Source of the DNA: Clostridia bacterium
Lineage (GTDB): Bacteria; Bacillota_A; Clostridia; Christensenellales; UBA1242
DNA length: 64,000 nt
Direction: 5' to 3'
Assembly: GCA_028701635.1 (NCBI GenBank)
Contig: JAQVQJ010000001.1
Span: forward strand, 1 to 64,000
A model generated the notes under the pieces. The model saw only the letters and a list, made by a program, of their open reading frames with translations, was not told the DNA's origin and made no database searches. This document shows positions 36,096 through 45,587 of this stretch, one piece after another. Numbering within the stretch: position 1 is the first letter of the stretch; each line of letters starts with the position of its first letter. Made by a program: the position numbers and the translations under genes.

Positions 36096-38504
36096 TTAAT
36101 AAGTATATTGAATGTTACCATGAATTGTATTTGTGTTCAGTGCTCTCATTACTAAATAATTAGTACTGATTGTTGTAAAGGTAGGAGTTTCATTTACCCA
36201 GTTGATTACATTTCCAAAACCAAGACTTGCTGAAACATTTAAATATTCCACCCAAAGCTCAAATGTTGCAACTTTGTTTACAAAATTGAGATTACTTAAA
36301 TCAAATTTAACTGTTGTATTATTTGTAACTGTCACATTATAAATAGTAGTGCCTTCTACAACTTGAATTGTTGAAGTTCCACCAATAACAGTTGATGGGA
36401 AATTACTCATATTTTGATATAGACCAGTTGCATCAACTAGTTTAGTTGTTACTGAATTTTCATCAACCTTAAAAAGACTAATTCCATCACTATAAACATA
36501 GAGATTTGTTTTATTAACGTTGTTGTTAATATTCGTTCCATTAATAGTTGGGGCGAATGATAAAGCTCCATTTACTCTAAGATTGCCTGTTTCTTTTGCA
36601 AAATAAATCATTGGATTTAAACTTGAACCTTCTATTTTTAAGAAGTTATCGGGCTTTTGATTATTAACAAAACCGCTATCAATCCAATAAATGCCTGAAG
36701 TTCCATCTATATGTGCTCTTGGATTATCATCATGAACGCTTAAATAATGCGAATTTTCCATTTGAATCCAACTTGCATTTTCCATCCAAACTAAAAACTC
36801 ATTTTCATAAGCATGACCAGCATTAGAAGAAGTTTTAAGTCTTGTGTTTACAACTTCTAAGTCTCCGCTATCCATGCCAAAAACAATTGATTTAGCATTT
36901 GCGTCGGTTGATCCGTTATTAACATAGAACTCTGAATTTGCTATGTTTAAAAACATATTCGGAGAATTGATCACTTGAAATGCATAAGCGTTTCCAGCAT
37001 ATGAAACACCATTGTAAATATAACAGTTCGCAAAGGTTCCTAACGAACTTGAAGCAACGTCTTGAAAAATAACTGGTGTTTGACCAGCGGTAGTTGCACG
37101 AAAATAAATATCAGATATGAATACAGGATTTGATTTTATTGTTGTCGTTCCGTAAATTCTCGAACGTCTTGCATCTCCTTTTAAAATAGTCCAAGCTTCA
37201 ACTGTTGGGTTTTCATAATAGTCGCCGATAGCCAAATGAACGTAAACCGCTAAAGTGCTATTCGTTGCATGAATTGTTGCAACATAAGCAAGAGCGGAAG
37301 TAATGCTATTAAAGTCACCTAATCCTGTTTTATCAACAATGATTTCATTTAGAATATTTGAGTTAATGTAAGAATAAATTGGAGCAGTAGAAACTGGCCC
37401 AGTCGGAAATGTCTGTCTAGCTTTAATCTTTCCGTCAGTAGAGCTAAAGGCGTACTTGTAGTAGCCTGTAACGGTTAATTCTGACTTGTCAGTTTCCCAT
37501 TCAATGTTGGCTGCAAATGTGCTATTAGTAGCTGACCAGTCAGTTAGATTTAACCATACTTCCCAATTAGCATTACTTGTTCCATCAAATACCAAAGCAG
37601 ATACATCGTTTGACACCGTAATCGCTGTTGCTGTGTTAATTTTATAAATCTGCTGATTTGGTAGAATAGCAATAGTTCCGACAGTTTGATTAGTGATCGG
37701 TGTGTAAATCTTATTAATGTTAGTTGCAGTTACGTTTCCAGACACATTTAAATTGCCATTAGGAATTGAGATATTGCCATCAATTCCCCATGAAATTGCG
37801 GTTTTCGTGAAACCTTCATCTAAATAAGTAAATGCTAGACCAGAATTTCCACGTATTGTCCCGCCAGAAATTAGCCCATCAATCCACTGAAACCCCTGTG
37901 CAGACACATTTCCATAAACCATTAACGGGGCGTCCCATACCCATCCCGGTGTTCCAATTATAATTCGGTTATTTGGTACGGTCAAGTTACCATTAGGAAT
38001 GCTTATATCGCCGGTTACTGGATCTAGATATAATCGCCATGCGTTTATGGCACCATTCCACATTGTTATTCCACCACCAGAAGGAAGATTAAGACCCAAT
38101 ATGTTAAAATTAGCACCGTTTGCCAAATGATAAGACGAATTCCAATCAGTTATTTTAATACCATTTACTGCTTCCATACTTACACCACTCAACCCACCAG
38201 AACCAGAAAACTTTGTGTAAGGCACACCCGCTGAATTGGTAGTTGCCAACATGCCGCCTTGATTGTTTGTAATGGCGTTGGCTATAGTCGGACCATAATT
38301 AGTGCCTTGCAAATATAAATCGCCAGAAGTTGAAATTAAAACAGAAGCATTATTAGTTCTAAATAATACATCTGATCCACTAAAATTAGATCTATTTAAT
38401 ACATGTGTATTTGTATTAACTGATACTGTTTGTAATAATGATGGCGTCTGTGCCGTCGCCATGCATGCTAAAAATCCTAAAAAAATCCCTATTTTTCTAA
38501 ACAT
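36096..38504 (-). CDS. Secreted beta-helix (pectin-lyase-like) tail-spike protein
   Basis: 802 residues. The N-terminus MFRKIGIFLGFLACMATAQ is a Sec signal peptide with a likely ATA/Q cleavage. Residues 20-330 are repetitive beta-strand segments (GDISIPNGNLTVP, GNVSA, GNISIPNGNLNVSGNV), typical of a phage fibre or spike shaft. About 395-600 look like a right-handed beta helix (SITSALAYVATIHATNSTLAVYVHL, YYENPTV, a series of short strand-turn units). A signal peptide is unusual for a virion protein. It may depolymerise host glycans or bind them. The overlapping start of the LRR gene makes it part of one operon. Catalytic residues cannot be read from sequence. Confidence 0.8.
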   Translation of the reverse strand: MFRKIGIFLGFLACMATAQTPSLLQTVSVNTNTHVLNRSNFSGSDVLFRTNNASVLISTSGDLYLQGTNYGPTIANAITNNQGGMLATTNSAGVPYTKFSGSGGLSGVSMEAVNGIKITDWNSSYHLANGANFNILGLNLPSGGGITMWNGAINAWRLYLDPVTGDISIPNGNLTVPNNRIIIGTPGWVWDAPLMVYGNVSAQGFQWIDGLISGGTIRGNSGLAFTYLDEGFTKTAISWGIDGNISIPNGNLNVSGNVTATNINKIYTPITNQTVGTIAILPNQQIYKINTATAITVSNDVSALVFDGTSNANWEVWLNLTDWSATNSTFAANIEWETDKSELTVTGYYKYAFSSTDGKIKARQTFPTGPVSTAPIYSYINSNILNEIIVDKTGLGDFNSITSALAYVATIHATNSTLAVYVHLAIGDYYENPTVEAWTILKGDARRSRIYGTTTIKSNPVFISDIYFRATTAGQTPVIFQDVASSSLGTFANCYIYNGVSYAGNAYAFQVINSPNMFLNIANSEFYVNNGSTDANAKSIVFGMDSGDLEVVNTRLKTSSNAGHAYENEFLVWMENASWIQMENSHYLSVHDDNPRAHIDGTSGIYWIDSGFVNNQKPDNFLKIEGSSLNPMIYFAKETGNLRVNGALSFAPTINGTNINNNVNKTNLYVYSDGISLFKVDENSVTTKLVDATGLYQNMSNFPSTVIGGTSTIQVVEGTTIYNVTVTNNTTVKFDLSNLNFVNKVATFELWVEYLNVSASLGFGNVINWVNETPTFTTISTNYLVMRALNTNTIHGNIQYTY

Positions 38505-38513
38505 ATATACTCC

Positions 38514-39314
38514 TTAAGTTATCGTTAAAACACCACCACGCAAATAAAACAAAAATGAATCTCCGTCTTCATCCATTAATACTATTCGTTTAGAATGTGT
38601 ATGTCCTATAATTCCACTTATACTAAATGAATTAGCATTAATAATATCAGCTACACTTATATTACCATAAAAACTAGCACCAGATAAAGGCGCATATTGA
38701 CTAAGGTCTGGCATATCATCCCAACTAGCGCTTAATGTAGATACAGTATTAAATGTATTTTCCCAGTTTGCACTCAACGTTTTTAAATCAGTTCCTTGAT
38801 AGTACCATTGAGCACTATCTGAATGCACTAGCGAATCAACAGCAGAATCACCAAGCCAAGTCGTTGCACTATTTCCTTGAACTGTTGTATAGGTTGAATC
38901 CCAATTTGCACTAGTACTAGCTAATAGTGAAATATCCACAGCAGTTAGATACGCTGCACTATTTGAAATAAGATTGGTATATGCATCATTCCATGTAGCG
39001 CTTATAGCTGCTATATTAATTATATTATTTGTATTAATATCGATTCTACCGCTAAGATAACTAATGTCAGTAGATTCTTCCCATAATGCACTATTAGTTT
39101 GTACAGTAGAATATGTACTCTCCCAACCGCCAGTTAATCCTTGTATTGTGCTTAACGATATTGCATTACCGGATAATTGCCCATATATATTTTGGCCGTT
39201 AAGATATATAGCACCATCGGTACCTGATAAACCATTTACATATATTTGATTAAACACTGTAGATGACCTAAAAAACCAAGTATCTCTATCTGTTATAGTA
39301 GTTATGAAATCCAT
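38514..39314 (-). CDS. Tail-fibre-like protein with W-x5-NSA repeats
   Basis: 266 residues. The middle 170 residues have at least four degenerate copies of a unit such as LSANWxxxYxTVQxNSAxW (around 60, 105, 145, 185), typical of triple-stranded fibre shafts. The C-terminal 45 residues (NANSFSISGIIGHTHSKR, then LRGGVLTIT) look like a short fibre tip. Probably a trimeric adhesion fibre, inferred from repeats and position. Starts three bases after an HNH endonuclease gene. Confidence 0.75.
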   Translation of the reverse strand: MDFITTITDRDTWFFRSSTVFNQIYVNGLSGTDGAIYLNGQNIYGQLSGNAISLSTIQGLTGGWESTYSTVQTNSALWEESTDISYLSGRIDINTNNIINIAAISATWNDAYTNLISNSAAYLTAVDISLLASTSANWDSTYTTVQGNSATTWLGDSAVDSLVHSDSAQWYYQGTDLKTLSANWENTFNTVSTLSASWDDMPDLSQYAPLSGASFYGNISVADIINANSFSISGIIGHTHSKRIVLMDEDGDSFLFYLRGGVLTIT

Positions 39315-39316
39315 TA

Positions 39317-39961
39317 TTATACTCCGATATTCAACTTCGATTGTATACGACTAAATACATCATTTGGAAAGAAATCTTGGGGTAATTTATTTCCCTTTCT
39401 TAAATTACAACGTCTACACAATAATACCGCATTAGATCTACTTAAAATAAATCCTTTAGATAACGGCATCCAATGATCTAAATGCAAATCGTTTTCAGAT
39501 TCACAATATGCACATTTATTATTAAAAAGGTTAAATGTATATTTTCTATCATCATATGTATATAATTCATTTAAATCTTTTATTTTGGATTTGCGGTTTC
39601 TCCTATTAATTTTTCTTCGTAATTTTAACTGTTCTTTATAATCAATATCTATCAAACATCTATCTATCTCGCATTGATGTGTTCGTTTATTACATATATC
39701 TTTCCATTCTGGATCATTTTGTTTTCTATCTTTTGCCCATGATGCAACATCTTGACTGTATTTTTTTGCAAAATTATGATCAGTTTTATATCTATTAACT
39801 TTATATTTTATACACCGCGCATTGTTTGCTTTTGCTAATTCAGGATTAAGCCATTCTCTAAAAGTATTACGACTTATAGGATATTTATCTCTAGTAATCG
39901 TCCATCCATACATATTATAGAATGAAATTACTTCATCTTTATATTGTTGTGAATATTTCAT
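39317..39961 (-). CDS. HNH endonuclease (free-standing, homing type)
   Basis: 214 residues. Residues 10-40 resemble a helix-turn-helix (YGWTITRDKYPISRNTFREW). The C-terminal half is an HNH domain: CAYC, LDHWMPLSKG, then N-AVLLC-RRCN-RKG. These provide the Cys zinc ligands and the catalytic His/Asn. Homing endonucleases often invade conserved late genes of T4-like phages, and this one lies between the fibre and the portal gene. A role in genome modification is also possible. Confidence 0.9.
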   Translation of the reverse strand: MKYSQQYKDEVISFYNMYGWTITRDKYPISRNTFREWLNPELAKANNARCIKYKVNRYKTDHNFAKKYSQDVASWAKDRKQNDPEWKDICNKRTHQCEIDRCLIDIDYKEQLKLRRKINRRNRKSKIKDLNELYTYDDRKYTFNLFNNKCAYCESENDLHLDHWMPLSKGFILSRSNAVLLCRRCNLRKGNKLPQDFFPNDVFSRIQSKLNIGV

Positions 39962-39963
39962 AA

Positions 39964-41784
39964 TTATGCATTAGTTCCAGGTGCTTGCACTACAGGTGTT
40001 TGGGGGGTTTCGTTTGGAGCATTTACTTGAGGAGCTTCTCCGAATTCAGGTGGCAATTGGCCTCCGCCAGGCAATGCACTAGAAGCGCCTGCACCCGGTG
40101 CACTTCCTGACGGCATCAATCCTTGCCCAACAGCTTCTAGATCAGCCATCGCCTTCATCTGTTGCCTAAAATTAGGACCAGATGATACTATATTTTGTAT
40201 CTCCCATGATAATGAAGCGTCTTTGCGCAACCATTCACGATTCTCAGCCATTTGTTCATCTGTCAATCCAAGATAGTATTTTTGCGCAAAGCTTTGTGAA
40301 ATTAATTCCGAACTTGTTAATTTTTGAAAGTTATTAGATTTTAAATCAAAAATCTGTTGTTCTCTCATCGTTGCAAAATATGATGGAGGATTTAACAATA
40401 TATTTATATGATGCTCTCTTAATTTAAATTTTTCCCAAATACTTTCACTATCCGGATCATTTTTATACTTTTCTCTTAATTGTAAATGAGTTATAAACGA
40501 TTGTTTTAATCCTTGCGCAATTTGATTTTGAATACGTATAATAAATCGGGCAAAACGTAATTCCTCCCGAGTAATTTCAGTACCATCCTTAAACGGATCT
40601 GCTGGATCCAACCGCGTAACAGGTACTTTTAATGATTTATAAAGTTTCTTTACAAAATACATTAAATCATCCAATTGACCTAAATTTGCTCCACCAGGTA
40701 ATTGTTCTACTGTAGTACCTTCAGATTGCCCACGTTTAGTAAACCAATATGCATCAAGCATAGATTGTGGATCATATACATTACCTACACGACCTTGTGA
40801 TGAATCAAAATTCTTACGCGACCAATATTGTTGCATTAATTTTTTAATATATTCTTCTGCTTTTGGAACAGGCATATTGCCAACATCTACTTTAAATACT
40901 AAACGTTCTGGAGCACGGACTAAACGATAAATAATAATACTATCTTCAACTAAAGAAAGTTGTTTATATGCTCTTCTTGAATTTTCTATATATGGAAGTC
41001 TAATAGTTCTATCTTCGTTCCATAATCCTGAATGCATATACGTAATTTGATTTTTGTCTAATATTATTAGCTCTTCTTGTGTTTGATTAGTTATTGTTCT
41101 TTTAGGATTCACTACAGGCTTGCGTAATAAAAATCCTTGTATTATTTGATTCTGGAGATTATCATAAATGGCGTTTATTAATTCAGTAGGAACACGCATT
41201 ACACCGATAATACCATAATCAGGTCTTTCTTCAGATATAACATTTTCAAAATATAATTCGCCTTCAATAAGAAACTGTCGAACATATTCCCATCCCTTAT
41301 TTTCTAAATCAAAATTAGTTATAAATTTATTCCACTCATCTTTGATCAGATCTACGACAACTTTATCATGATCACCTTTTACATATAATTTAGCTATTTC
41401 ACCTTGGTCATCTTTTACTAAAGCTTCATCTGCAATTTCTTCTATACAATCTGCCAATTCAGCATAGCCCGCCATTTTACGATATTCCATAATACGACGT
41501 ACTTTATCCGTATCTACATCAGCGTACATGATTTGATGATATCGTTTATCTATCATCATCATTCCTGCGCCACCACTAGTATCTCCCTGAAATACTGATT
41601 GCTGACTTAAACGCTGTTCTTTACGTGACGTTAAATCATTGAATAAATCATACTTAGGATTAGATTCAATTGCGTTTTGAAGTACCTTATATGTATACGG
41701 CATTCTCGCTATAAGCGTACTTATAAACGATTGACCGGCAGATGACGTACCTGCATTTCCCATTCCCATTGCATTAGCTGGCAT
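39964..41784 (-). CDS. Portal (head-tail connector) protein, gp20-like
   Basis: 606 residues (T4 gp20 is 524). The pattern fits gp20: DLTSRKEQRLSQQSV, EYRKMAGYAELADCIEEI, DLIKDEWNKF, FLIEGELYFENVI, and later RLVRAPERLVFKVDVGNMPVPKAEEYIKKLM, followed by GRVGNVYDPQSMLDAYWFTKRG and PFKDGTEITREELRFARFI. The dodecameric portal sits at one head vertex, starts assembly and threads DNA. The C-terminal 80 residues are Gly/Pro/Ala-rich and extended compared with T4. An exact TATAAATA is about 20 bases upstream. Confidence 0.93.
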   Translation of the reverse strand: MPANAMGMGNAGTSSAGQSFISTLIARMPYTYKVLQNAIESNPKYDLFNDLTSRKEQRLSQQSVFQGDTSGGAGMMMIDKRYHQIMYADVDTDKVRRIMEYRKMAGYAELADCIEEIADEALVKDDQGEIAKLYVKGDHDKVVVDLIKDEWNKFITNFDLENKGWEYVRQFLIEGELYFENVISEERPDYGIIGVMRVPTELINAIYDNLQNQIIQGFLLRKPVVNPKRTITNQTQEELIILDKNQITYMHSGLWNEDRTIRLPYIENSRRAYKQLSLVEDSIIIYRLVRAPERLVFKVDVGNMPVPKAEEYIKKLMQQYWSRKNFDSSQGRVGNVYDPQSMLDAYWFTKRGQSEGTTVEQLPGGANLGQLDDLMYFVKKLYKSLKVPVTRLDPADPFKDGTEITREELRFARFIIRIQNQIAQGLKQSFITHLQLREKYKNDPDSESIWEKFKLREHHINILLNPPSYFATMREQQIFDLKSNNFQKLTSSELISQSFAQKYYLGLTDEQMAENREWLRKDASLSWEIQNIVSSGPNFRQQMKAMADLEAVGQGLMPSGSAPGAGASSALPGGGQLPPEFGEAPQVNAPNETPQTPVVQAPGTNA

Positions 41785-41801
41785 AAATTATTCCTTTTAA
41801 C

Positions 41802-41809
41802 TATTTATA
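41802..41809 (-). promoter_or_regulatory. Candidate T4-type late promoter, TATAAATA
   Basis: Exact minus-strand TATAAATA 18 bases before the portal ATG, with an AAAGGAA ribosome site between. Short spacing like this is usual for T4 late genes. Confidence 0.55.
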
Positions 41810-41865
41810 TTCTAACTCTCAAATTGTACGGAATTCTTATTATTCAATGATAAGATAAACCTTAT

Positions 41866-42384
41866 TTAAAATCCCCATACTGCAAGTAAAGTATGATCAT
41901 ATGGATAGACATTCATCCAATCCTCTACATCAATATTAAAATCAGAAGAATACCATCCTAAAAATACATATCCATCTTTTGAAACATGCGCACTTGTTGG
42001 TAATCCTGGAGTTGGAGTAAGCTCATTATACCAAAGACCCTCACCATATGTCTGATTTGTATATACATACATAGGACTGCTCATAATACCAGATCCACCA
42101 TCCAAATCAAAACTAACTGCTATTTGTACTGGAGGAGCAGGAGTTGTAGTTGTAGGGCCTGGTGTAGTAGTTGTAGTTGTAGTTGGCGCTGGTGTAGTAG
42201 TTGTAGTTGTAGTTGGCGCTGGTGTAGTAGTTGGAACTTCAGTTATAGTCGATACGATTGAAGATAAACCAAAAGACCTCAATCTAGGCATATCTATTTG
42301 TACCGATTGTTTTATAGGATTTCTATTAACAATGATATGTGTCCGTGAAAAAGGTGATCTAAATTTAAATGGTTTCTTTCTCAT
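41866..42384 (-). CDS. Pro/Thr-linker protein with C-terminal InlB B-repeat
   Basis: 172 residues. Residues 1-50 are basic and unstructured (RSPFSRTH, NRNPIKQ). Residues 51-84 are a PTTTPAP/TTTTTTT linker. About 88-172 form one InlB B-repeat (List-Bact_rpt): SFDLDGGSG start, GYVFLGWYSS in the middle and DHTLLAVWGF end. This module is typical of bacterial surface adhesins and is sometimes found on phage virions. The linker is close in type to the one at the left window edge. It follows portal gp20 and could be a small capsid or tail decoration. The sequence after the linker fits the family well. Confidence 0.8.
   Translation of the reverse strand: MRKKPFKFRSPFSRTHIIVNRNPIKQSVQIDMPRLRSFGLSSIVSTITEVPTTTPAPTTTTTTTPAPTTTTTTTPGPTTTTPAPPVQIAVSFDLDGGSGIMSSPMYVYTNQTYGEGLWYNELTPTPGLPTSAHVSKDGYVFLGWYSSDFNIDVEDWMNVYPYDHTLLAVWGF
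42133..42234. repeat. Tandem repeat encoding Pro/Thr linker
   Basis: The DNA repeats units of ggtgtagtagttgtagttgt type in plus-strand text, encoding residues 51-84 of the InlB-repeat protein. The unit is similar in composition to the linker at 1-152, but the repeats are longer and richer in consecutive Thr codons. Confidence 0.8.
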
Positions 42385-42389
42385 AATTA

Positions 42390-43610
42390 CTATACATTAC
42401 GTATTTCAATTCCACTTATACATGGATATTGATATTCGATATAATTATTATATTCTTCCGTTCCTTCTTTATATGGGTTTAAAATCGGACGAATACAATC
42501 TTTTGATAAAATACCATAACCCGCTTCATTCATAAGAATTACATCAAATATACCTGTTTGAATAGGTGTAAAAGAAAACTTTAAATGGTTGCCATCTTCT
42601 ATATTCCAATTAGATGAAATCATTTCAATTCCATTAAAATTAGGATATGCGGCAGACGCTGAAAAACTACTTACAAAAAACGAACTTACTAAAGAAGGAC
42701 CTGTTGTAACAAAATCTCCTGTTGTAGTATAATTAAACATATCCCAATTCATAGAACTTAAATATATGGATTTTACATAATCCAACATTTTTCCTGTGAT
42801 AATAAAGGTCTTTTCATATGGAATAGTTTCCGATCCAATATACGAATAAAACGGTTCTATTATCATACTTTGTGGTCTTGCTGATATAGTGAAATAATCT
42901 GTGTTATAATCCCTTTCAAATGATTTCATTACATAAAAATCTTCTAATGCGCTAACAGAAGTAAATGAGCAATCAATAGTATATATAGGCTTACCATCAG
43001 GAAGCATATTTTTAAACATCCAACTTTCGATAGTAAATGAAGTATCAGCATTCGTCCAATATGATGTTTCTTTTGATATATCATTCGGATAAGAAATGTT
43101 TACATTTTCACCCCAAAGTACAACACTTCTAATTTCAAAATCAGCGATAGGAATGATTTCAGGCCATTTCCAACTAATCACAAAATAAGGATCAGTATAT
43201 GGAATAAAATTAGCAAGAATTTGATCTACATCAGCCTGAAAGCGAGATAATATAGAAACATTAACCGTAATATCTATTGGTACCGGCTGCAATAGATTAA
43301 TCCATTTTGCAGCAGAAGGTGTTTTTGATAATGTATCCGTCCACCAAGTACTATCTAATTTATTAAAAACTCTATTACGATTACGCCGAATACCCGCAAG
43401 AGAGATAGAAATACAAGGCAACTTATGATGTTGTGCCTTGTTAATAAGTTCATTTAATGTACGTGTTTTCGGAGAATATATAAAATTAACGTGAAGTTGA
43501 TCTTCCGGCAATCTATTTTTATTATATCTTTTTACAATAATATCGTCTAGCGCTGCCGCGAATTGTTGTAATATATCCTCGACTTCGAAATGGAACGTGT
43601 AATTTTTCAT
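42390..43610 (-). CDS. Tail sheath stabiliser/terminator, gp15-like
   Basis: 406 residues (T4 gp15 is 272). The N-terminal 180 residues follow the gp15 pattern: DDIIVKRYNKNRLP, SISLAGIRRNRNRVFN, PSAAKWINLLQPVPIDITVNVSILSRFQADVDQILANFIPYTDPYF, which matches the gp15 segment with IFTRYEDDMFQIVEQILPYF. Gp15 caps the tail tube and sheath so that it can attach to the neck. About 220-406 is an extra domain with beta-strand features (YEKTFIITGKMLDYVKSI). The family is assigned by pattern, with moderate confidence. Confidence 0.65.
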   Translation of the reverse strand: MKNYTFHFEVEDILQQFAAALDDIIVKRYNKNRLPEDQLHVNFIYSPKTRTLNELINKAQHHKLPCISISLAGIRRNRNRVFNKLDSTWWTDTLSKTPSAAKWINLLQPVPIDITVNVSILSRFQADVDQILANFIPYTDPYFVISWKWPEIIPIADFEIRSVVLWGENVNISYPNDISKETSYWTNADTSFTIESWMFKNMLPDGKPIYTIDCSFTSVSALEDFYVMKSFERDYNTDYFTISARPQSMIIEPFYSYIGSETIPYEKTFIITGKMLDYVKSIYLSSMNWDMFNYTTTGDFVTTGPSLVSSFFVSSFSASAAYPNFNGIEMISSNWNIEDGNHLKFSFTPIQTGIFDVILMNEAGYGILSKDCIRPILNPYKEGTEEYNNYIEYQYPCISGIEIRNV

Positions 43611-43616
43611 TATAAA

Positions 43617-43624
43617 TATTTATA
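43617..43624 (-). promoter_or_regulatory. Candidate T4-type late promoter, TATAAATA (palindromic)
   Basis: Exact minus-strand TATAAATA only 6 bases before the gp15-like ATG. It is the right half of a perfect palindrome (tataaatatttata), so a plus-strand TATAAATA overlaps it. The short distance leaves no room for a ribosome site, so it may work only as part of a processed leader, or be a shared sequence element and not a promoter. Confidence 0.35.
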
Positions 43625-43661
43625 GCAAATAGACTTATTTAGCTATAAATAATATAATTGA

Positions 43662-45299
43662 TTAGTGAATCCTTTTAAGAAACCAGCGCGGTATTTTATT
43701 TTTATTACGCTTAATTAAATCTAATGCCGTTCCATCCAGAATAAAAGTATCTGAATGATCATCAATATTTCTAGTTGTTCTTCCACACATTTGAACTAGA
43801 CATACCAAAGCTTTCATTTCATACCATGATTGATTTTTCGCCGCTAAACGTTTAATACGTTCAGATCCTAAAGGCAAATAAGGTGTTTTCATTATAATAG
43901 AAAATCTCCCATATTCATCTTTAAGATCGGTTCCAAAACCTAAACTAGGGCTAATTAATACCGTCGCGTCGTCTCTAAGATAATGCTCATTTAGTAGAGC
44001 CTCGTTTGTTATACCCGATTCACGAACTAGATATCTTGATTTACCTTTAATTCGTTTAAGAAGTGCTTCGGTTATTTTAAACGTGTGTGTATGGATAATT
44101 CCCTTTTCATCTTTAAAATTATCACAAATCAGAAGAGCCTTTTCTACCAATTTAGGTAAAAACTCATCCATGTTTTTGTAGTTTAATTTGGTCTTTGAAT
44201 CAAAATAAATAGGAGATTTTAACGGATCAAAAGACGAATCAACTTCAATATATGCATATTCTTCTTTTTTAATGCCTAATGTTTGAGCAAATAATTCATG
44301 ATCAATTAAAGTAGCCGACATTAAAATAACAGTATCACCCCATTTAAAAAAATCTTGTGCAAGAATATTTACATACAATGGAGTAAAAGTTGCTTCATCT
44401 TTTGTTATCTCTGTAATATATTCTGCTTTATACCAATTTTGTAAAACGTTATTTACCTTTTCATATAGATTCTTATAGTAACGATATTTCGCCATTTGAC
44501 CTATTAAAATACGTTTATTATTTTTTCCTTTTTTAAATTGCTCTTCATTTTCTTTAAGTACATCTTTTAACGACGTAGATAAATCAGTCAACCAACGATA
44601 CGCGTCGCCATTTATATTAGTACGCAATCTTTCTAAATTTAACGCAGATAGATCAATTTTAGAATATTCAATATTACATGAATAGTTTTTTACTATTTCA
44701 TCCTCTAACTCAGAAGCCTCATCACAAATAATAAATTGTCTTTTTTTAAGAAAATCGGGTAAAGATAAATAAGAACTATAATTAAAAACACCAAACCTAG
44801 ATTTTAAAGCTTCTCGGCGAGCGTTTAACATCGGACACCTATTTGATGTTTTACATTCGCCTAATAATTTTGGCGTTAAAAGACACGGCGCTAAATCACA
44901 ATCGAAATCTTCATCTACTATACAAACATAATTTTGCTTACCTTTTAAAATAGTTGCGTTATTAAATAAAGAATAATATTGTTCTTGTAAAGATTTAGTA
45001 ACCGTTAATACTGCAGCGCCATATGAAGGTTTACTTAAAAATAATTCTTCATATATAAAACCATCCGAATTCATTGCCTGTATTTCATAATTATCAATTA
45101 GATCTACTATTTCAGCATCCGGATATCTACTCATAGCAGACATTGTTGCGGCTATATGACTTTTACCTACACCAGTAGGCGCTTGAATGATTATAAATTT
45201 TTTATCATTATCTAAAGCCTTCTGGATATCATTTAAAATTGTTATTTGTTCTGCGCGAGGAGCATCATTCGACGGAAAGTGAGATAAAATATTAATCAT
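43662..45299 (-). CDS. DinG/XPD-type DNA helicase with an iron-sulfur cluster
   Basis: 545 residues, superfamily 2. Walker A APTGVGKS is at 40-47. Five cysteines between motifs Ia and II (126, 134, 139, 149, 155) give an XPD/DinG-type 4Fe-4S cluster region. Motif II is ICDEASELED (DEAS box, 193-196). Motif VI region is QMCGRTTRN near residue 510. The family unwinds DNA 5'-3' and handles D-loops or R-loops. It lies at the start of a dense gene group reading to the left and overlaps the 91-residue upstream gene by 8 bases. The exact role in phage DNA metabolism is not clear. Confidence 0.88.
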   Translation of the reverse strand: MINILSHFPSNDAPRAEQITILNDIQKALDNDKKFIIIQAPTGVGKSHIAATMSAMSRYPDAEIVDLIDNYEIQAMNSDGFIYEELFLSKPSYGAAVLTVTKSLQEQYYSLFNNATILKGKQNYVCIVDEDFDCDLAPCLLTPKLLGECKTSNRCPMLNARREALKSRFGVFNYSSYLSLPDFLKKRQFIICDEASELEDEIVKNYSCNIEYSKIDLSALNLERLRTNINGDAYRWLTDLSTSLKDVLKENEEQFKKGKNNKRILIGQMAKYRYYKNLYEKVNNVLQNWYKAEYITEITKDEATFTPLYVNILAQDFFKWGDTVILMSATLIDHELFAQTLGIKKEEYAYIEVDSSFDPLKSPIYFDSKTKLNYKNMDEFLPKLVEKALLICDNFKDEKGIIHTHTFKITEALLKRIKGKSRYLVRESGITNEALLNEHYLRDDATVLISPSLGFGTDLKDEYGRFSIIMKTPYLPLGSERIKRLAAKNQSWYEMKALVCLVQMCGRTTRNIDDHSDTFILDGTALDLIKRNKNKIPRWFLKRIH

Positions 45300-45567
45300 G
45301 TTTTATTGACTCTATTTCTACATCTTCTTGATATTGTTTAAAATCCACACATCTATTAACACACTTACTACATGGAGTGTATATTTTTAACTTTAGATTG
45401 TAATCAGAATACATACGCCCGTAGCATTTTCTGCATGAACCAGAAGGACGCATTTTAAGAGGAATCTGATATTTATCCATATTTTTTAATTCATCAGATT
45501 CTATTTCATAAATATCACCAGTAATCATTGAAAACATTATTTGTTTTTGCGGAGTATTTTCATTCAT
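45292..45567 (-). CDS. Small zinc-binding protein, unknown
   Basis: 91 residues. CRKCYGR and later CSKCVNRC give a Cys4 site around residues 45-74, typical of small phage zinc proteins. It overlaps the helicase start, so it may act with it. The order of a CxxCxGR protein beside replication genes resembles that in other T4-like phages. No specific function known to me. Confidence 0.75.
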   Translation of the reverse strand: MNENTPQKQIMFSMITGDIYEIESDELKNMDKYQIPLKMRPSGSCRKCYGRMYSDYNLKLKIYTPCSKCVNRCVDFKQYQEDVEIESIKHD

Positions 45568-45587
45568 ATGATTATATTATAGTATTT

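Noticed and set aside
43621..43647. Terminator between the gp15-like and helicase genes
   Set aside because: TATAGC/GCTATA can pair but the stem is weak and AT-rich, with no run of T following it.
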